A stretch of 64,000 bases of DNA from Bacteroidales bacterium (GCA_004557385.1 SFEA01000012.1:34923-98922); one strand, 5' to 3'. Shown: positions 8,608 to 17,042, counted from the first letter of the stretch. Notes: generated by a model not told the origin, from the letters alone. Numbers and translations: made by a program.

Positions 8608-9552
8608 ATGAAGATAATCAACCATCCGCAGCAATGTCCTCCTATGGCTATTGCAGCCACTATTGGCATGTTCGACGGTTTTCACCTCGGGCACCGCACG
8701 CTTGTTGAGTCGCTCAAGAGCGAGGCTGGCAAGCGCGGCTTGGCTACTGCCGTGGTCACGTTTCGCGACCACCCGCAGAATGTGCTGCACAATGCCGGGC
8801 AAAAGTGGATTTGCACTCTCGACGACCGCATCCGCTGCATCGCCGACCAGGGTGTTGACTATCTCATTCTCATGGATTTCACTCCCGAACTGGCTGCGCT
8901 CGATTCCACAGCGTTCATGGCGCTGCTGCGCGACTGCTACGGACTGAAGGCGCTGGTGGTGGGGTTCAATCACCGCTTCGGGCACAACCGCAGCGAGTGC
9001 TTCCACGACTACCGCGCTAACGGCGCTCGACTGGGCGTTGAGGTGGTGCAGGCTGCCGAATATACGGGTGAATATGCGCCTGTTAGCTCGTCGATAGTGC
9101 GCCGCTACATTGCTGAGGGCGACGTGGAGGCTGCCATGCTGCGGCTGCATCATCCGTTTTGCCTGTCGGGCACGGTGGTGCATGGCTTGAAAAACGGCAG
9201 GAAGATTGGCTTCCCAACGGCAAACGTGGGTGGCTATTCGCCGCAGGTGATTATGCCTGCCAATGGCGTGTACGTAACGCTTGCTCAAATCGACGACGGC
9301 GACTGGCTGCCTTCGATGGCTAACATAGGCACGCGACCTACGGTGCTCGCCGAGGGCGGAATAAGCGTGGAGGTGAACATCTTCGACTTCGACGCCGACA
9401 TCTACGACCGCCGCTTTGCCGTGCGGTTCGTCAAGCGTCTGCGCAGCGAGCAACACTATGCTTCGCTCGAGGAGTTGAAGCAGCAGCTGGCTGCCGACCG
9501 CGATGCCTCGATTCGCTATTTCCTTGAAAAGAATATTAATCAAATAATCTAA
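8608..9552 (+). CDS. ribF: Bifunctional riboflavin kinase / FAD synthetase
   Basis: A 314-residue cytoplasmic enzyme of normal length. The N-terminal FAD synthetase domain shows TIGMFDGFHLGHRTLV (nucleotidyltransferase HxGH-like motif) and LVVGFNHRFGHNR. The linker has the typical SSSIVRRYIAEGDVEAA. The C-terminal flavokinase domain has the NGRKIGFPTANV binding loop, then GVYVTLAQID and MANIGTRPTV. It phosphorylates riboflavin to FMN and adenylates FMN to FAD. It follows the HAD phosphatase gene by 2 bp and precedes upp by 4 bp, so the three probably share a transcript. Confidence 0.96.
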   Translation: MKIINHPQQCPPMAIAATIGMFDGFHLGHRTLVESLKSEAGKRGLATAVVTFRDHPQNVLHNAGQKWICTLDDRIRCIADQGVDYLILMDFTPELAALDSTAFMALLRDCYGLKALVVGFNHRFGHNRSECFHDYRANGARLGVEVVQAAEYTGEYAPVSSSIVRRYIAEGDVEAAMLRLHHPFCLSGTVVHGLKNGRKIGFPTANVGGYSPQVIMPANGVYVTLAQIDDGDWLPSMANIGTRPTVLAEGGISVEVNIFDFDADIYDRRFAVRFVKRLRSEQHYASLEELKQQLAADRDASIRYFLEKNINQII

Positions 9553-9556
9553 ATAT

Positions 9557-10213
9557 ATGGAAATCATTAATTTTGCCGACCAAAATTCGCTGGTTGGACA
9601 GTTCTTGAGAGAGATGCGCGACGTGAACACACAGGGCAACCGCCTGGTGTTTCGCAACAACATTCACCGCATAGGTCAGGTGATGGCTTACGAAATTTCG
9701 AAGCGCCTCGAATACCAACCGATAAAAACCACCACATGCTTGGGTGTGGCTGACGAGTTTGAATTTGCCGATGGCGTGGTGATTGCCACCATTCTGCGTG
9801 CAGGACTGCCGTTGCACGAGGGCTTCCTGTCGTATTTCGACAAGGCTGAAAACGCTTTCGTGTCGGCTTATCGCAAATATCACGACGGGTCCGATGAGTT
9901 CGACGTCAACATCGAATATATTGCTTCGCCCAATATCGATGGCAAGGTGCTGCTGCTCGTCGACCCTATGCTTGCCACCGGCGCATCGATGGAGTTGGCA
10001 TACAAAGCACTGCTCACCAAGGGCACTCCAAAGCACGTGCACATCGCCTCGGTGATTGCCTCGCAGCCTGCCATCGACTATGTGCGCGAGCATTTCCCTG
10101 CCGAAACCACCACCGTGTGGGTGGGCGCTGTCGACCCTAAGCTGAATGCGCATTTCTACATAGTGCCGGGCTTGGGCGACGCCGGCGACCTCGCCTACGG
10201 CGAAAAAGAATAA
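9557..10213 (+). CDS. upp: Uracil phosphoribosyltransferase
   Basis: A 218-residue salvage enzyme that converts uracil and PRPP to UMP. The PRPP-binding loop is LLLVDPMLATGASM, and the uracil site is near the C terminus (GLGDAGDLAYG). LREMRDVNTQGNRLVFRNNI is the typical N-terminal block of the Bacteroidota form. It is the last gene of the HAD-ribF-upp run; repeats begin about 100 bp downstream. Confidence 0.95.
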   Translation: MEIINFADQNSLVGQFLREMRDVNTQGNRLVFRNNIHRIGQVMAYEISKRLEYQPIKTTTCLGVADEFEFADGVVIATILRAGLPLHEGFLSYFDKAENAFVSAYRKYHDGSDEFDVNIEYIASPNIDGKVLLLVDPMLATGASMELAYKALLTKGTPKHVHIASVIASQPAIDYVREHFPAETTTVWVGAVDPKLNAHFYIVPGLGDAGDLAYGEKE

Positions 10214-10316
10214 CCCACCATTAGCTTCCATGGTGATAAGGGGTGCTGTCGCTAAAGGTGCTTCCACGTCTGAGAGGACGTTGTTTTTCATAGATAACTA
10301 ATTATTAACACATTAT

Positions 10317-10351
10317 CATTAATTGGCGTCCTCTACGGACGCCAATTAATG
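10317..10351. terminator. Perfect 15-bp hairpin downstream of upp
   Basis: CATTAATTGGCGTCC pairs exactly with GGACGCCAATTAATG around the loop TCTAC. There is no U tract, so it may be a terminator-like end or part of the repeat family, which also contains GGCGTCC. Confidence 0.5.
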
Positions 10352-10359
10352 TGTCACCT

Positions 10360-10627
10360 TGATTGCCAGCGATATTAACCGCGTGAGCGGTTACAGCCTT
10401 AATAACCCCGCATTGGCGCCGCAGGCGACTATGTGGGGAATGCAAAACGCTTGCCACCTCGCACAACCGCGGCGCGGTTGCATACCCGGCAGCCTTGGCG
10501 TCCGGTGACGACGCGAGCCGAGCGACAGCGAGGTTGTAGTCGTGGGTAAGCGAAGCGCAACCCACGGAAAATAATCGCCACCCCAAACCCGGCGACTGCA
10601 CAGGGCGCGAATTGCCACAAAAACATG
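10360..10627 (+). repeat. Palindrome-rich intergenic repeat, copy 1 (long form)
   Basis: Starts TGATTGCCAGCGATATTAAC and contains four hairpin modules in order: AACCGCGTGAGCGGTT, the CCCCGCAT...ATGTGGGG arms around GGCGCC, CAACCGCGGCGCGGTTG, and a CGTGGGT...ACCCACGG stem. The last lies in a segment of about 94 bp that copies 2 and 3 lack. It ends in CCACAAAAACATG. Confidence 0.9.
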
Positions 10628-10801
10628 TGATTGCCAGCGATATTAACCGCGTGAGCGGTTACAGCCTTAATAACCCCGCATTGGCGCCGCAGGCGACTAT
10701 GTGGGGAATGCAAAACGCTCGCCACCTCGCACAACCGCGGCGCGGTTGCACACCCGGCAGCCTTGGCGTCCGGTGACGACGCGAATTACCACAAAAACAT
10801 G
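10628..10801 (+). repeat. Palindrome-rich intergenic repeat, copy 2 (short form)
   Basis: A near-identical direct copy of the first element without the CGTGGGT stem segment. It is 174 bp long and abuts copy 3. Confidence 0.9.
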
Positions 10802-10975
10802 TGATTGCCAGCGATATTAACCGCGTGAGCGGTTACAGCCTTAATAACCCCGCATTGGCGCCGTAGGCGACTATGTGGGGAAAGCAAAACGCTTGCCACC
10901 TCGCACAACCGCGGCGCGGTTGCATACCTTGCAGCCTTGGCGTCCGGTGACGACGCGAATTGCAACAATTAAAGG
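10802..10975 (+). repeat. Palindrome-rich intergenic repeat, copy 3 (short form)
   Basis: A third direct copy with a few substitutions (GCCGTAGGCG for GCCGCAGGCG; CTTGCAGCC for CCGGCAGCC). The unit ends in GCAACAATTAAAGG rather than CCACAAAAACATG. The AT-rich sequence from here to 11199 shows no gene. Confidence 0.88.
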
Positions 10976-11199
10976 ATGTAGCGGTATCTACCCCGTGTTT
11001 GGCGTTTGATGGGTCAATTTTTGCATAAATATGGCATAATTGTGCTATATATGCGCGTTTTGTGTTAAAAAGACTTAAAACGCGGAAAATAATGCTCGAA
11101 AATTATGTTTTATAACATATTTCTTATAACTTTGCATCAAGTTTTTATGGTATTTAGATTTTAAGGAAATCATAAGTCGTGACGATGATGTGATTTATC

Positions 11200-11373
11200 T
11201 CAAAAAGGTATGTCCGCCCAATTAGAGCGCCACAAGCACGTGGCGCGATGCCGATGCTTGTGGCGCTCGGCATGGCTCATTTGTTGCCATTCGGCGGAGA
11301 ACTTGCTGCAGCCGGCAAGCAGCACCGCAGCAGCGCCGAGCAAAGGAACGAAATATTTGCGAAGTGAGTGCAT
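11200..11373 (-). CDS. 57-residue putative lipoprotein
   Basis: Reading the minus strand from the ATG at 11373 gives MHSLRKYFVPLLGAAAVLLA followed by GCSKFS, a very good lipoprotein signal peptide (lipobox LAGC, Cys22). The 35-residue mature part is His/Arg-rich (HAERHKHRHRATCLWRSN) and ends at 11200. The 3' half of the ORF is a 13-bp inverted repeat (11226-11267), so this may be a gene whose tail was replaced by a hairpin, or a true tiny lipoprotein. I do not recognise a family. Confidence 0.45.
   Translation of the reverse strand: MHSLRKYFVPLLGAAAVLLAGCSKFSAEWQQMSHAERHKHRHRATCLWRSNWADIPF
11226..11267. repeat. 13-bp perfect inverted repeat within the small lipoprotein ORF
   Basis: AGCGCCACAAGCA (11226-11238) and TGCTTGTGGCGCT (11255-11267) pair perfectly around 16 nt. 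Neither side has a T tract. Confidence 0.8.
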
Positions 11374-11554
11374 TTACGTGGGCGTGTTTATTGACAGTGT
11401 AATACATTAATAATATAGCGTCCGAGCATTGGCAGCAAAGCCGATGCAAGGCGTGCACACAAAGATAGCAATAATATTACACATAAGTGATAATATGGCA
11501 AGGCAATGTTGCGGAATTATGCGCCAATGAGCCGGTCAATGCGTCGATGTGCCG

Positions 11555-12280
11555 CTATTCGAATAGTTGGTGGAGGATGTCGGGCGTGCGCAACGTGCCC
11601 ATGGTGTTGTTGTGAATACGGAAGTAGGTGAGCATGATGTCGAGAATCTCGCTGCGCTGCTCACGCGAGTAGCGGAACAGGTGCATATTTGCAAAGCTCA
11701 TGCGCGAAAGCAGATAGAGCGCGCGAGCCTGCATCGGTGCAAGCCGGTGACTGGTGGGCGGGGCGTATGGGGTGAACACGCCTTCCTGCATGTCGAACCA
11801 AGCGCCGTTGGTGTAGCTCTCGGCATCGGGCTGAATGCCGATGAAGGGTCCCAGGTTGTAGACAAAGCAGATGTGAAAGTTGGCAACGCCTTGCGTGATG
11901 GAGTTGAGCAGCAGCACCGACTGGCTGATGTAGCGAAACAGCGACTCGTTGCGCTCGCTCTCCTGAATGACGTGCGTGAGAAACTCGCTGATGAACATAG
12001 CCACTGCGCTGCGCACCGGGTCACCGTAGATGCGCGTGAGCGGATGCAGCACGCGGGCGTCGCGAAACGAATAAATGTCCTTCCCGGGCACGATGCGCGC
12101 TTCAAGCTCCACCACCGACAGCGGCATGAACGCTGCGTTGCGCAGCCGGGCGCCGCGGGTGCTGCCCTGCGGCAACAGGAATGCCATGCGTCCGCGCCGG
12201 TCGCTGTAGACGTGGGCGATGGAATTCTTGTCGGAATATTTCATCACATTAAGCACTATGCATTGCAGTTTTTCGTACAT
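11555..12280 (-). CDS. recO: DNA repair protein RecO
   Basis: The start is the ATG at 12280 (MYEKLQCIVLNVMKYSDKNS); a TTG 12 bp upstream is in frame but less likely. The 241-residue protein has the N-terminal OB fold of RecO (to about residue 80, with the A-x-V-Y-S-D-RRGR pattern) and the helical C-terminal domain (FISEFLTHVIQESERNESLF, YISQSVLLLN). Bacteroidota RecO proteins often lack the zinc cysteines, as here. RecO works with RecR to load RecA on SSB-coated DNA. Monocistronic. Confidence 0.9.
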   Translation of the reverse strand: MYEKLQCIVLNVMKYSDKNSIAHVYSDRRGRMAFLLPQGSTRGARLRNAAFMPLSVVELEARIVPGKDIYSFRDARVLHPLTRIYGDPVRSAVAMFISEFLTHVIQESERNESLFRYISQSVLLLNSITQGVANFHICFVYNLGPFIGIQPDAESYTNGAWFDMQEGVFTPYAPPTSHRLAPMQARALYLLSRMSFANMHLFRYSREQRSEILDIMLTYFRIHNNTMGTLRTPDILHQLFE

Positions 12281-12415
12281 CTTTTTGCTCAAAATTTTTT
12301 GAGGATTTAGCAGCCTCGTTTTGCCAATTATCGCTGCTAAGTTAGTGAAAAAGGCACTGAAAACAGCTTATTTTGAATAAAAACATCGTAAAATAGCGAA
12401 AAATCACGCAGAAAC

Positions 12416-12446
12416 TTGTGGAATTGAAAAATAGTTTCTATATTTG
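12416..12446 (+). promoter_or_regulatory. Promoter of the tRNA-Glu / rpsT transcript
   Basis: TTG (12416-12418), a 20-bp spacer and TATATTTG (12439-12446) match the Bacteroidota sigma-ABfr consensus. The tRNA begins 32 bp after the box. Confidence 0.75.
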
Positions 12447-12477
12447 CACTCGCTTTCGGGCAACATGCCCAAACGAT

Positions 12478-12549
12478 GGCCCATTCGTCTATCGGCTAGG
12501 ACGCAAGATTTTCATTCTTGAAAGAGCAGTTCGATTCTGCTATGGGCTA
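12478..12549 (+). tRNA. tRNA-Glu (TTC), copy 1
   Basis: Folds into a full cloverleaf: acceptor GGCCCAT/ATGGGCT (G1-U72 wobble), D stem GTC/GAC, anticodon stem CAAGA/TCTTG with loop TTTTCAT giving anticodon TTC, and T arm AGCAG TTCGATT CTGCT. CCA is not encoded. It is identical to the copy at 12906. Confidence 0.96.
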
Positions 12550-12594
12550 CAAATTAAAGAATTAGCAAACATATAAAAAATAGGTTTTTTAGAA

Positions 12595-12852
12595 ATGGCA
12601 AACCATAAATCATCAGAAAAGAGAATCCGTCAAGCAGCTGCAAGACGTCTTCGTAACCGCTACTATGCTAAGACAGCACGCAACGCTGTTCGCAAACTTC
12701 GCAAGGCTACCGACAAGGCTGCTGCTGCTGAAGATTACAAGAAAGTAGCTGCTATGCTCGACAAGTTGGCTCGCAAGGGTGTTATCTCGAAGAACAAGGC
12801 TGCTAACTTGAAGTCGAAGCTCGCTAAGGGCGTTAACAAGATTGCTGCCTAA
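12595..12852 (+). CDS. rpsT: 30S ribosomal protein S20
   Basis: An 85-residue, very basic protein starting [20 protein letters not shown], the standard S20 opening, with three helices and a Lys-rich C terminus. It binds the 5' domain and helix 44 of 16S rRNA early in 30S assembly. It is unusual in lying between two identical tRNA-Glu genes, 45 bp after the first and 53 bp before the second, apparently on the same transcript. Codon use is biased to GCT, CGT and AAG, as expected for high expression. Confidence 0.97.
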   Translation: MANHKSSEKRIRQAAARRLRNRYYAKTARNAVRKLRKATDKAAAAEDYKKVAAMLDKLARKGVISKNKAANLKSKLAKGVNKIAA

Positions 12853-12905
12853 GTAATTGCGTTAATATTAAGCATCTGCCAACAGCGGTTGATGCCTATA
12901 TAGAT

Positions 12906-12977
12906 GGCCCATTCGTCTATCGGCTAGGACGCAAGATTTTCATTCTTGAAAGAGCAGTTCGATTCTGCTATGGGCTA
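12906..12977 (+). tRNA. tRNA-Glu (TTC), copy 2
   Basis: Base-for-base identical to copy 1 over the whole tRNA plus a few flanking bases (GAT before, C after). It ends the rpsT transcript and is followed by a terminator. Confidence 0.96.
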
Positions 12978-12980
12978 CCT

Positions 12981-13013
12981 AAAGCGTCAGGTGATTTTCA
13001 CTTGACGCTTTTT
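12981..13013 (+). terminator. Terminator of the tRNA-Glu / rpsT transcript
   Basis: AAAGCGTCAGGTGA pairs with TCACTTGACGCTTT (one G-T) around a short T loop, and a T run follows. Confidence 0.85.
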
Positions 13014-13069
13014 GCGTTTTGTATATGTCTGTTGGCTATTAGTCGCTGGAGCTGTTGTTTACAGGGCAG

Positions 13070-13205
13070 CGGCATACGACGCAAATCGCCCATCGCGGCT
13101 GGGTCTGCAACCGCTCCACGGTTGTGATATTCGGGGTGCTTTCTACATCCCCACATTGGAGCGAAGCGCCGGAGGTGCTTGACAATGCTTAACCGCTGGC
13201 AAGCC
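13070..13205 (-). repeat. Degenerate copy of the palindrome-rich intergenic repeat
   Basis: Contains TGCAACCGCTCCACGGTTGT and an ATCCCCACATTGGAGCGAAG segment related to the repeat modules at 10.4 kb, in the opposite orientation and more diverged. It fills most of the gap between the tRNA terminator and the guanylyltransferase gene. I see no gene here. Confidence 0.55.
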
Positions 13206-13391
13206 CACAAGGGCGCAGCCTGCGGAGAGGTGGCACCAATAATAATGTGCCTCGAAGTGGCACAACATTGTTCGACATCTTCGACACCTCGCTGCAGTCG
13301 CTGGGAGTATTGCCATACACCCCTACAGCATCGCAACACATCTCCCACAGATGCCCACTGCGCGCAGAACCGCGCTGCAGCAGTTAAACAA

Positions 13392-13416
13392 AGAGGCTGC
13401 GTCTTGAGCAGCCTCT
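13392..13416. terminator. Terminator hairpin at the 3' end of the guanylyltransferase gene
   Basis: AGAGGCTGC and GCAGCCTCT form a perfect 9-bp stem around GTCTTGA, 31 bp past the minus-strand stop codon; TTTGTTTAA follows on that strand. Confidence 0.7.
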
Positions 13417-13446
13417 AAATTATTCTCTAATAATGTTGTGAGTTGC

Positions 13447-14511
13447 TTAGTCGAGTTGCGGTTTCTCGATTTCGGCAGACCATTCCTTAATCATCTTCAC
13501 GTTGTCGAGGCGGCAGATGAGCAGTGAGCCATCCTTTTCAGCCACAACAAAGTTTTCCAATCCGTCCACCACAGCCACCTTGGCGTCGGGCACCTCGATG
13601 ATGCAGTTTTTGCAGTTGAACGCCTTCACGTTGCCCACCTTGAGGTTGCCATAGCGAGCCATCGACACAAACGGCAGCAGGTCGCTCCAGCGTCCAAGGT
13701 CGCTCCAACCCATGTCGGCGCAGAACAGATAGATGTTTGGTGAGAATTGCAGCACCAGACGTTCGTAGGAGATAGCCTCCACGGTGTCCATCACCTCGGC
13801 GAGCATATATTGTTCGCGTGGCGAGAATAGGGCCGGGGTGAGGGTGTCGAACTTCTCTGCCATTGAGGGAGCATATTTGCGGAACGAATTTTCGAATACA
13901 TTCACCGAAGCCACCATTATGCTGGTGTTCCAATAGGCACGTTCGTTATCCATGAATTCTTTCAGTTTGTCGGCTTCGGGGCGGCCCATATAGCGTTCCA
14001 CCTTGTAGATGTTTCCTTCGCTTGGCGTGGCAGCCACTTCAAAGAATCCGTGTATCTCGTCGCGAGTGGGTTTGATGCCCACAGTCACCAGCGCATTGTT
14101 TTTCGATGCGAAGTCAATCGACTCGTTGATAGTGTTAGCAAAGTAGTCGTAGTTGGTAACCATCTGGTCGCTGTTGGTGAGCACCACCATGGCATTTGGT
14201 GCTACAGCCTTAATTTTCCATGTGAAATATGCGGTGGCGGCAGCGGTGTTTTTGCTCACGGGTTCAAGCAGGATGTGGTCGTCGCGCAGCTGTGGCAGTT
14301 GTTCGCGCACCACGTCGGCATATTCGTTTGAGGTCACCACCCAGAAGTTGCGCTCCGGGCAAATCGACTTCAGACGGTCGAAAGTGAGCTGAATGAGTGT
14401 GCGGCCGCAGCCAAAAACATCTACAAACTGCTTTGGGGTTGATTGATTACTTACGGGCCACAGGCGCTTTCCGTCGCCTCCTGCCATAATTACTACATGA
14501 ACATTTTCCAT
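13447..14511 (-). CDS. manC: Mannose-1-phosphate guanylyltransferase
   Basis: The start is the ATG at 14511 (MENVHVVIMAGGDGKRLWPV). The 354-residue product is the single-domain form, without the C-terminal mannose-6-phosphate isomerase domain of type II enzymes. The pyrophosphorylase signature GGDGKRLWPVSNQSTPKQF (about residues 11-29) is clear, followed by VLTNSDQMV, the activator/metal site, and FFEVAATPSEG. It makes GDP-mannose from GTP and mannose-1-phosphate for fucose/mannose glycan synthesis. No other sugar-nucleotide gene is adjacent. Confidence 0.93.
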   Translation of the reverse strand: MENVHVVIMAGGDGKRLWPVSNQSTPKQFVDVFGCGRTLIQLTFDRLKSICPERNFWVVTSNEYADVVREQLPQLRDDHILLEPVSKNTAAATAYFTWKIKAVAPNAMVVLTNSDQMVTNYDYFANTINESIDFASKNNALVTVGIKPTRDEIHGFFEVAATPSEGNIYKVERYMGRPEADKLKEFMDNERAYWNTSIMVASVNVFENSFRKYAPSMAEKFDTLTPALFSPREQYMLAEVMDTVEAISYERLVLQFSPNIYLFCADMGWSDLGRWSDLLPFVSMARYGNLKVGNVKAFNCKNCIIEVPDAKVAVVDGLENFVVAEKDGSLLICRLDNVKMIKEWSAEIEKPQLD

Positions 14512-14651
14512 ATATATTTCTTTTTTGGTCAATAGCTATTTGTTAAATTGCTGTGGAATAATGCAAACGCAATACTCTTCAACGGCAAAGATATAGTTTA
14601 TTTTTTGTATTTCCCATCTTTTAGCGAAATAAATGCTATAAAATAAGGTTT

Positions 14652-14860
14652 TCAGTATACTTCAAACTCATATATTCGTGCTGCAAAGCCCTCGCTTTGG
14701 TCGGGCTTGGTGATGTAAAGTCGCACGTATCGGGCGTCGACGGGCTCAGCGAGCAGGCGGTCGGTTTGCATCTCGGTGTTGTCGTTCACCGAGTCGACGG
14801 TGCGCCATTGGTCGGCTTCGTTGGTTTTCACTTGCAGGCAGAATTCTTTGAACCTGCTGC
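14652..14860 (-). pseudogene. Remnant of an F5/8 type C (discoidin) domain
   Basis: The last 60 or so residues of this minus-strand frame (FCLQVKTNEADQWRTVD ... ARYVRLYITKPDQSEG ... IYEFEVY) match the end of a discoidin/F5-8C carbohydrate-binding domain, as found at the C terminus of Bacteroidota GH20, GH95 and similar enzymes. Upstream, the frame (open to 15020) has no domain sequence and runs into the glutamine synthetase promoter. I therefore read this as the surviving tail of a deleted glycosidase gene. Confidence 0.6.
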
Positions 14861-15033
14861 GAGACGCCAACGAGTGGTGCATGTCATTTTGCCACGAAAT
14901 GGCTGATGTTTGGCTAATTATATGGCTGCAAAGAGTGGATGTTGGGAGGTTTTGGCCATTATTTGCGAACATTTTGTCGAACGATTTAACAACATATAAC
15001 ATTGATTCTGCGCAAAACATTCGGCAATATGTT

Positions 15034-15041
15034 TATCTTTG
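15034..15041 (+). promoter_or_regulatory. Probable -7 box of the glutamine synthetase gene
   Basis: TATCTTTG matches TAnnTTTG, 61 bp ahead of the ATG. No good -33 is visible. Confidence 0.45.
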
Positions 15042-15102
15042 CCATAACTACATAACCTAATAACGACGTTAAACTACCTTTATTAACACAAACCCGATAG
15101 CA

Positions 15103-16608
15103 ATGAATACACAACATTCTTTCAGCCCCAACAAAGTGGAGGCTTATTTGGGAAAAGCCAGTGACAAATTCACAAAGGCCGACATCATAAAATTTATTGT
15201 TGACAACGACATCCGCATGGTTAACTTCATGTATCCGGCGGGCGACGGCAGACTAAAGACTTTGAACTTCGTGCTCAACAGCCTCGAGTATCTCGACACT
15301 ATTCTGTCGTGCGGCGAGCGCGTTGATGGCTCGAGCCTGTTCTCGTTTGTGAACGCCGAACGCAGCGACCTATATGTGCTACCGCGCTTCAAGACGGCAT
15401 TTGTCGACCCCTTCAGCGAGATTCCTACGCTCACTCTGCTTTGCACCTATTTCGACAAGGACGGCGAGCCGTTTGATGCAGCACCAATACAGACTCTGCA
15501 CCGCGCATGCTGTGCATTCCACGAGGTCACCGGCATGGAATTTCAGTGCATGGGCGAGTTGGAATATTATGTTGTAGCGCCCGACGATGGCTCGTTCTCC
15601 GCTGCCGACCAGCGCGGCTACCACGAGTCGGGACCGTTTGCCAAGTTTGGCGATTTCCGCCAGCAATGCATGTCGTATATTGCCCAGGCAGGCGGTAAAA
15701 TCAAATATGGGCATAGCGAGGTGGGCACATTCACCCACAACGGACATCTCTACGAGCAAAACGAAATAGAATTCCTTCCGGTTTATGCCGAGGACGCAGC
15801 CGACCAGTTGGTGCTTGCCAAGTGGATTATTCGCAAGGAAGCGCAACGCCGCGGGCTCACCGTGACGTTTGCCCCGAAAATCACCACCGGCAAGGCAGGT
15901 TCGGGTATGCACATACACATGCGTATGGTGCGCGAGGGCAAGAGCATGATGGTGAACGCCGACGGTACACTCAGCGACATCGCTCGCCGCGCGATTGCCG
16001 GACTGATGGAGTTGGCACCGTCGATTACCGCCTTTGGCAACAAGACCCCGACGTCGTATTTCCGCCTCGTGCCGCATCAAGAAGCGCCTACCAACATCTG
16101 CTGGGGCGATATGAACCGCTCTACGCTGGTGCGCGTGCCTCTGGGATGGCAGCGCGCCACCGACATGTGCCAACTTGCCAATCCGCTTGAGGACACCTGC
16201 TTGCGCGACCGCTCGATGAAGCAAACCTTTGAGATGCGTTCGCCTGACGGCTCGGCTGAGATTTACACACTCATGGCAGGACTGGCTGTGGCGTGCCGTC
16301 ACGGGCTGGAGATGCGCGACGCTCTTGTGGTGGCTAAGCACACTTATGTGGACGTGAACATACACAACAATGAGCATGCCGACCGCCTGCGCATGCTCAA
16401 GCAGTTGCCCGACAGCTGCGCTGCTTCGGCTCAATGCCTTGTGGAACAGCGTGCCATCTACGAGCAATATGGCGTGTTCTCGCCGCAGATGATTGATGGC
16501 ATAGTCCGCGAACTGAAGGCGTATAACGACGTCACCCTTCGCCACGATGTGACGGGCAATCTGTCTGCCATGCAGCAGCTTGTTGAGCGCTATTTCCATT
16601 GTGGTTAA
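15103..16608 (+). CDS. Glutamine synthetase, type I-like
   Basis: A 501-residue enzyme of the GS-I/gamma-glutamyl ligase fold. It has the N-terminal beta-grasp domain (to about residue 105) with MVNFMYPAGDGRLKTL and GERVDGSSLF. The catalytic domain includes MGELEYYVV (metal-binding Glu), GSGMHIHMRM, APTNICWGDMNRSTLVRVP and FEMRSPDGSAEIY (Glu/Arg of the active site). It should make glutamine from glutamate, ammonia and ATP, although GS-like ligases of other specificity share these motifs. Many Bacteroidota carry this form beside GS-III. No nitrogen-regulation gene is adjacent. Confidence 0.88.
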   Translation: MNTQHSFSPNKVEAYLGKASDKFTKADIIKFIVDNDIRMVNFMYPAGDGRLKTLNFVLNSLEYLDTILSCGERVDGSSLFSFVNAERSDLYVLPRFKTAFVDPFSEIPTLTLLCTYFDKDGEPFDAAPIQTLHRACCAFHEVTGMEFQCMGELEYYVVAPDDGSFSAADQRGYHESGPFAKFGDFRQQCMSYIAQAGGKIKYGHSEVGTFTHNGHLYEQNEIEFLPVYAEDAADQLVLAKWIIRKEAQRRGLTVTFAPKITTGKAGSGMHIHMRMVREGKSMMVNADGTLSDIARRAIAGLMELAPSITAFGNKTPTSYFRLVPHQEAPTNICWGDMNRSTLVRVPLGWQRATDMCQLANPLEDTCLRDRSMKQTFEMRSPDGSAEIYTLMAGLAVACRHGLEMRDALVVAKHTYVDVNIHNNEHADRLRMLKQLPDSCAASAQCLVEQRAIYEQYGVFSPQMIDGIVRELKAYNDVTLRHDVTGNLSAMQQLVERYFHCG

Positions 16609-16695
16609 CACAAATAATGCGGCATTCATGTGGGTTGATAGGCTTTCTTCATCATAGAAAAGCAAACACTTGGATGCCTGCCGTTATAACCAACA

Positions 16696-16735
16696 CCAAC
16701 TCAACCCCGAGCCCTAACGCTATGGGTTGAGTTGG
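16696..16735 (+). terminator. Hairpin after the glutamine synthetase gene
   Basis: CCAACTCAACCC and GGGTTGAGTTGG form a perfect 12-bp stem with a 16-nt loop. The flank is pyrimidine-rich rather than pure T. Confidence 0.6.
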
Positions 16736-16771
16736 CTCGTTATAGCATCTTCTTCTCCTCTCCTAAATTCG

Positions 16772-16852
16772 GAAAAATGTGATTTTTACCTCGAAAATTG
16801 GCCGAAAAATGTGATTTTTGCCTCGAAAATTAGCCGAAAAAATGTGATTTGC
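16772..16852. repeat. 32-bp tandem repeat, about 2.5 copies
   Basis: The unit GAAAAATGTGATTTTTNCCT followed by CGAAAATTNGCC occurs at 16772 and 16804, then a shortened third copy begins at 16836 (GAAAAAATGTGATTTGC). It lies in the gene-free gap 16609-17106, which otherwise holds AT-rich sequence and the promoter of the next gene. Confidence 0.85.
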
Positions 16853-17011
16853 AAAACATAAATCGTTGTGATATAACTAATTAACTATATTGGTAATTAT
16901 TGAATCAAATATAATGGGCATATTAGGGGTATATAGAGTGTGGTAAAAGACGGTTACATATTGTAGCAGTACAAAGGCGAGAAGGGTGGGAGAGTTGTTG
17001 CGTCAGACTTG

Positions 17012-17042
17012 TTGCATCAGTGAGAATTTATTTGTAGATTTG
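17012..17042 (+). promoter_or_regulatory. Promoter of the DPP IV gene
   Basis: TTG (17012-17014), a 20-bp spacer and TAGATTTG (17035-17042) give a good Bacteroidota promoter 65 bp before the start codon. Confidence 0.65.

Noticed and set aside
10429..10968. Several 60-100 residue frames in the repeat region
   Set aside because: They are translations of the repeat modules, occur once per copy, and have no start signals or domain content.
10360..10975. Possible CRISPR array from regularly repeated sequence
   Set aside because: The repeats are about 174-268 bp, directly abutting, with no unique spacers and no cas genes. They are long intergenic elements.
15379..16665. 428-residue minus-strand open frame opposite the glutamine synthetase
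   Set aside because: Antisense to a clear enzyme gene with conserved motifs; composition is typical of the complement of GC-rich codons.
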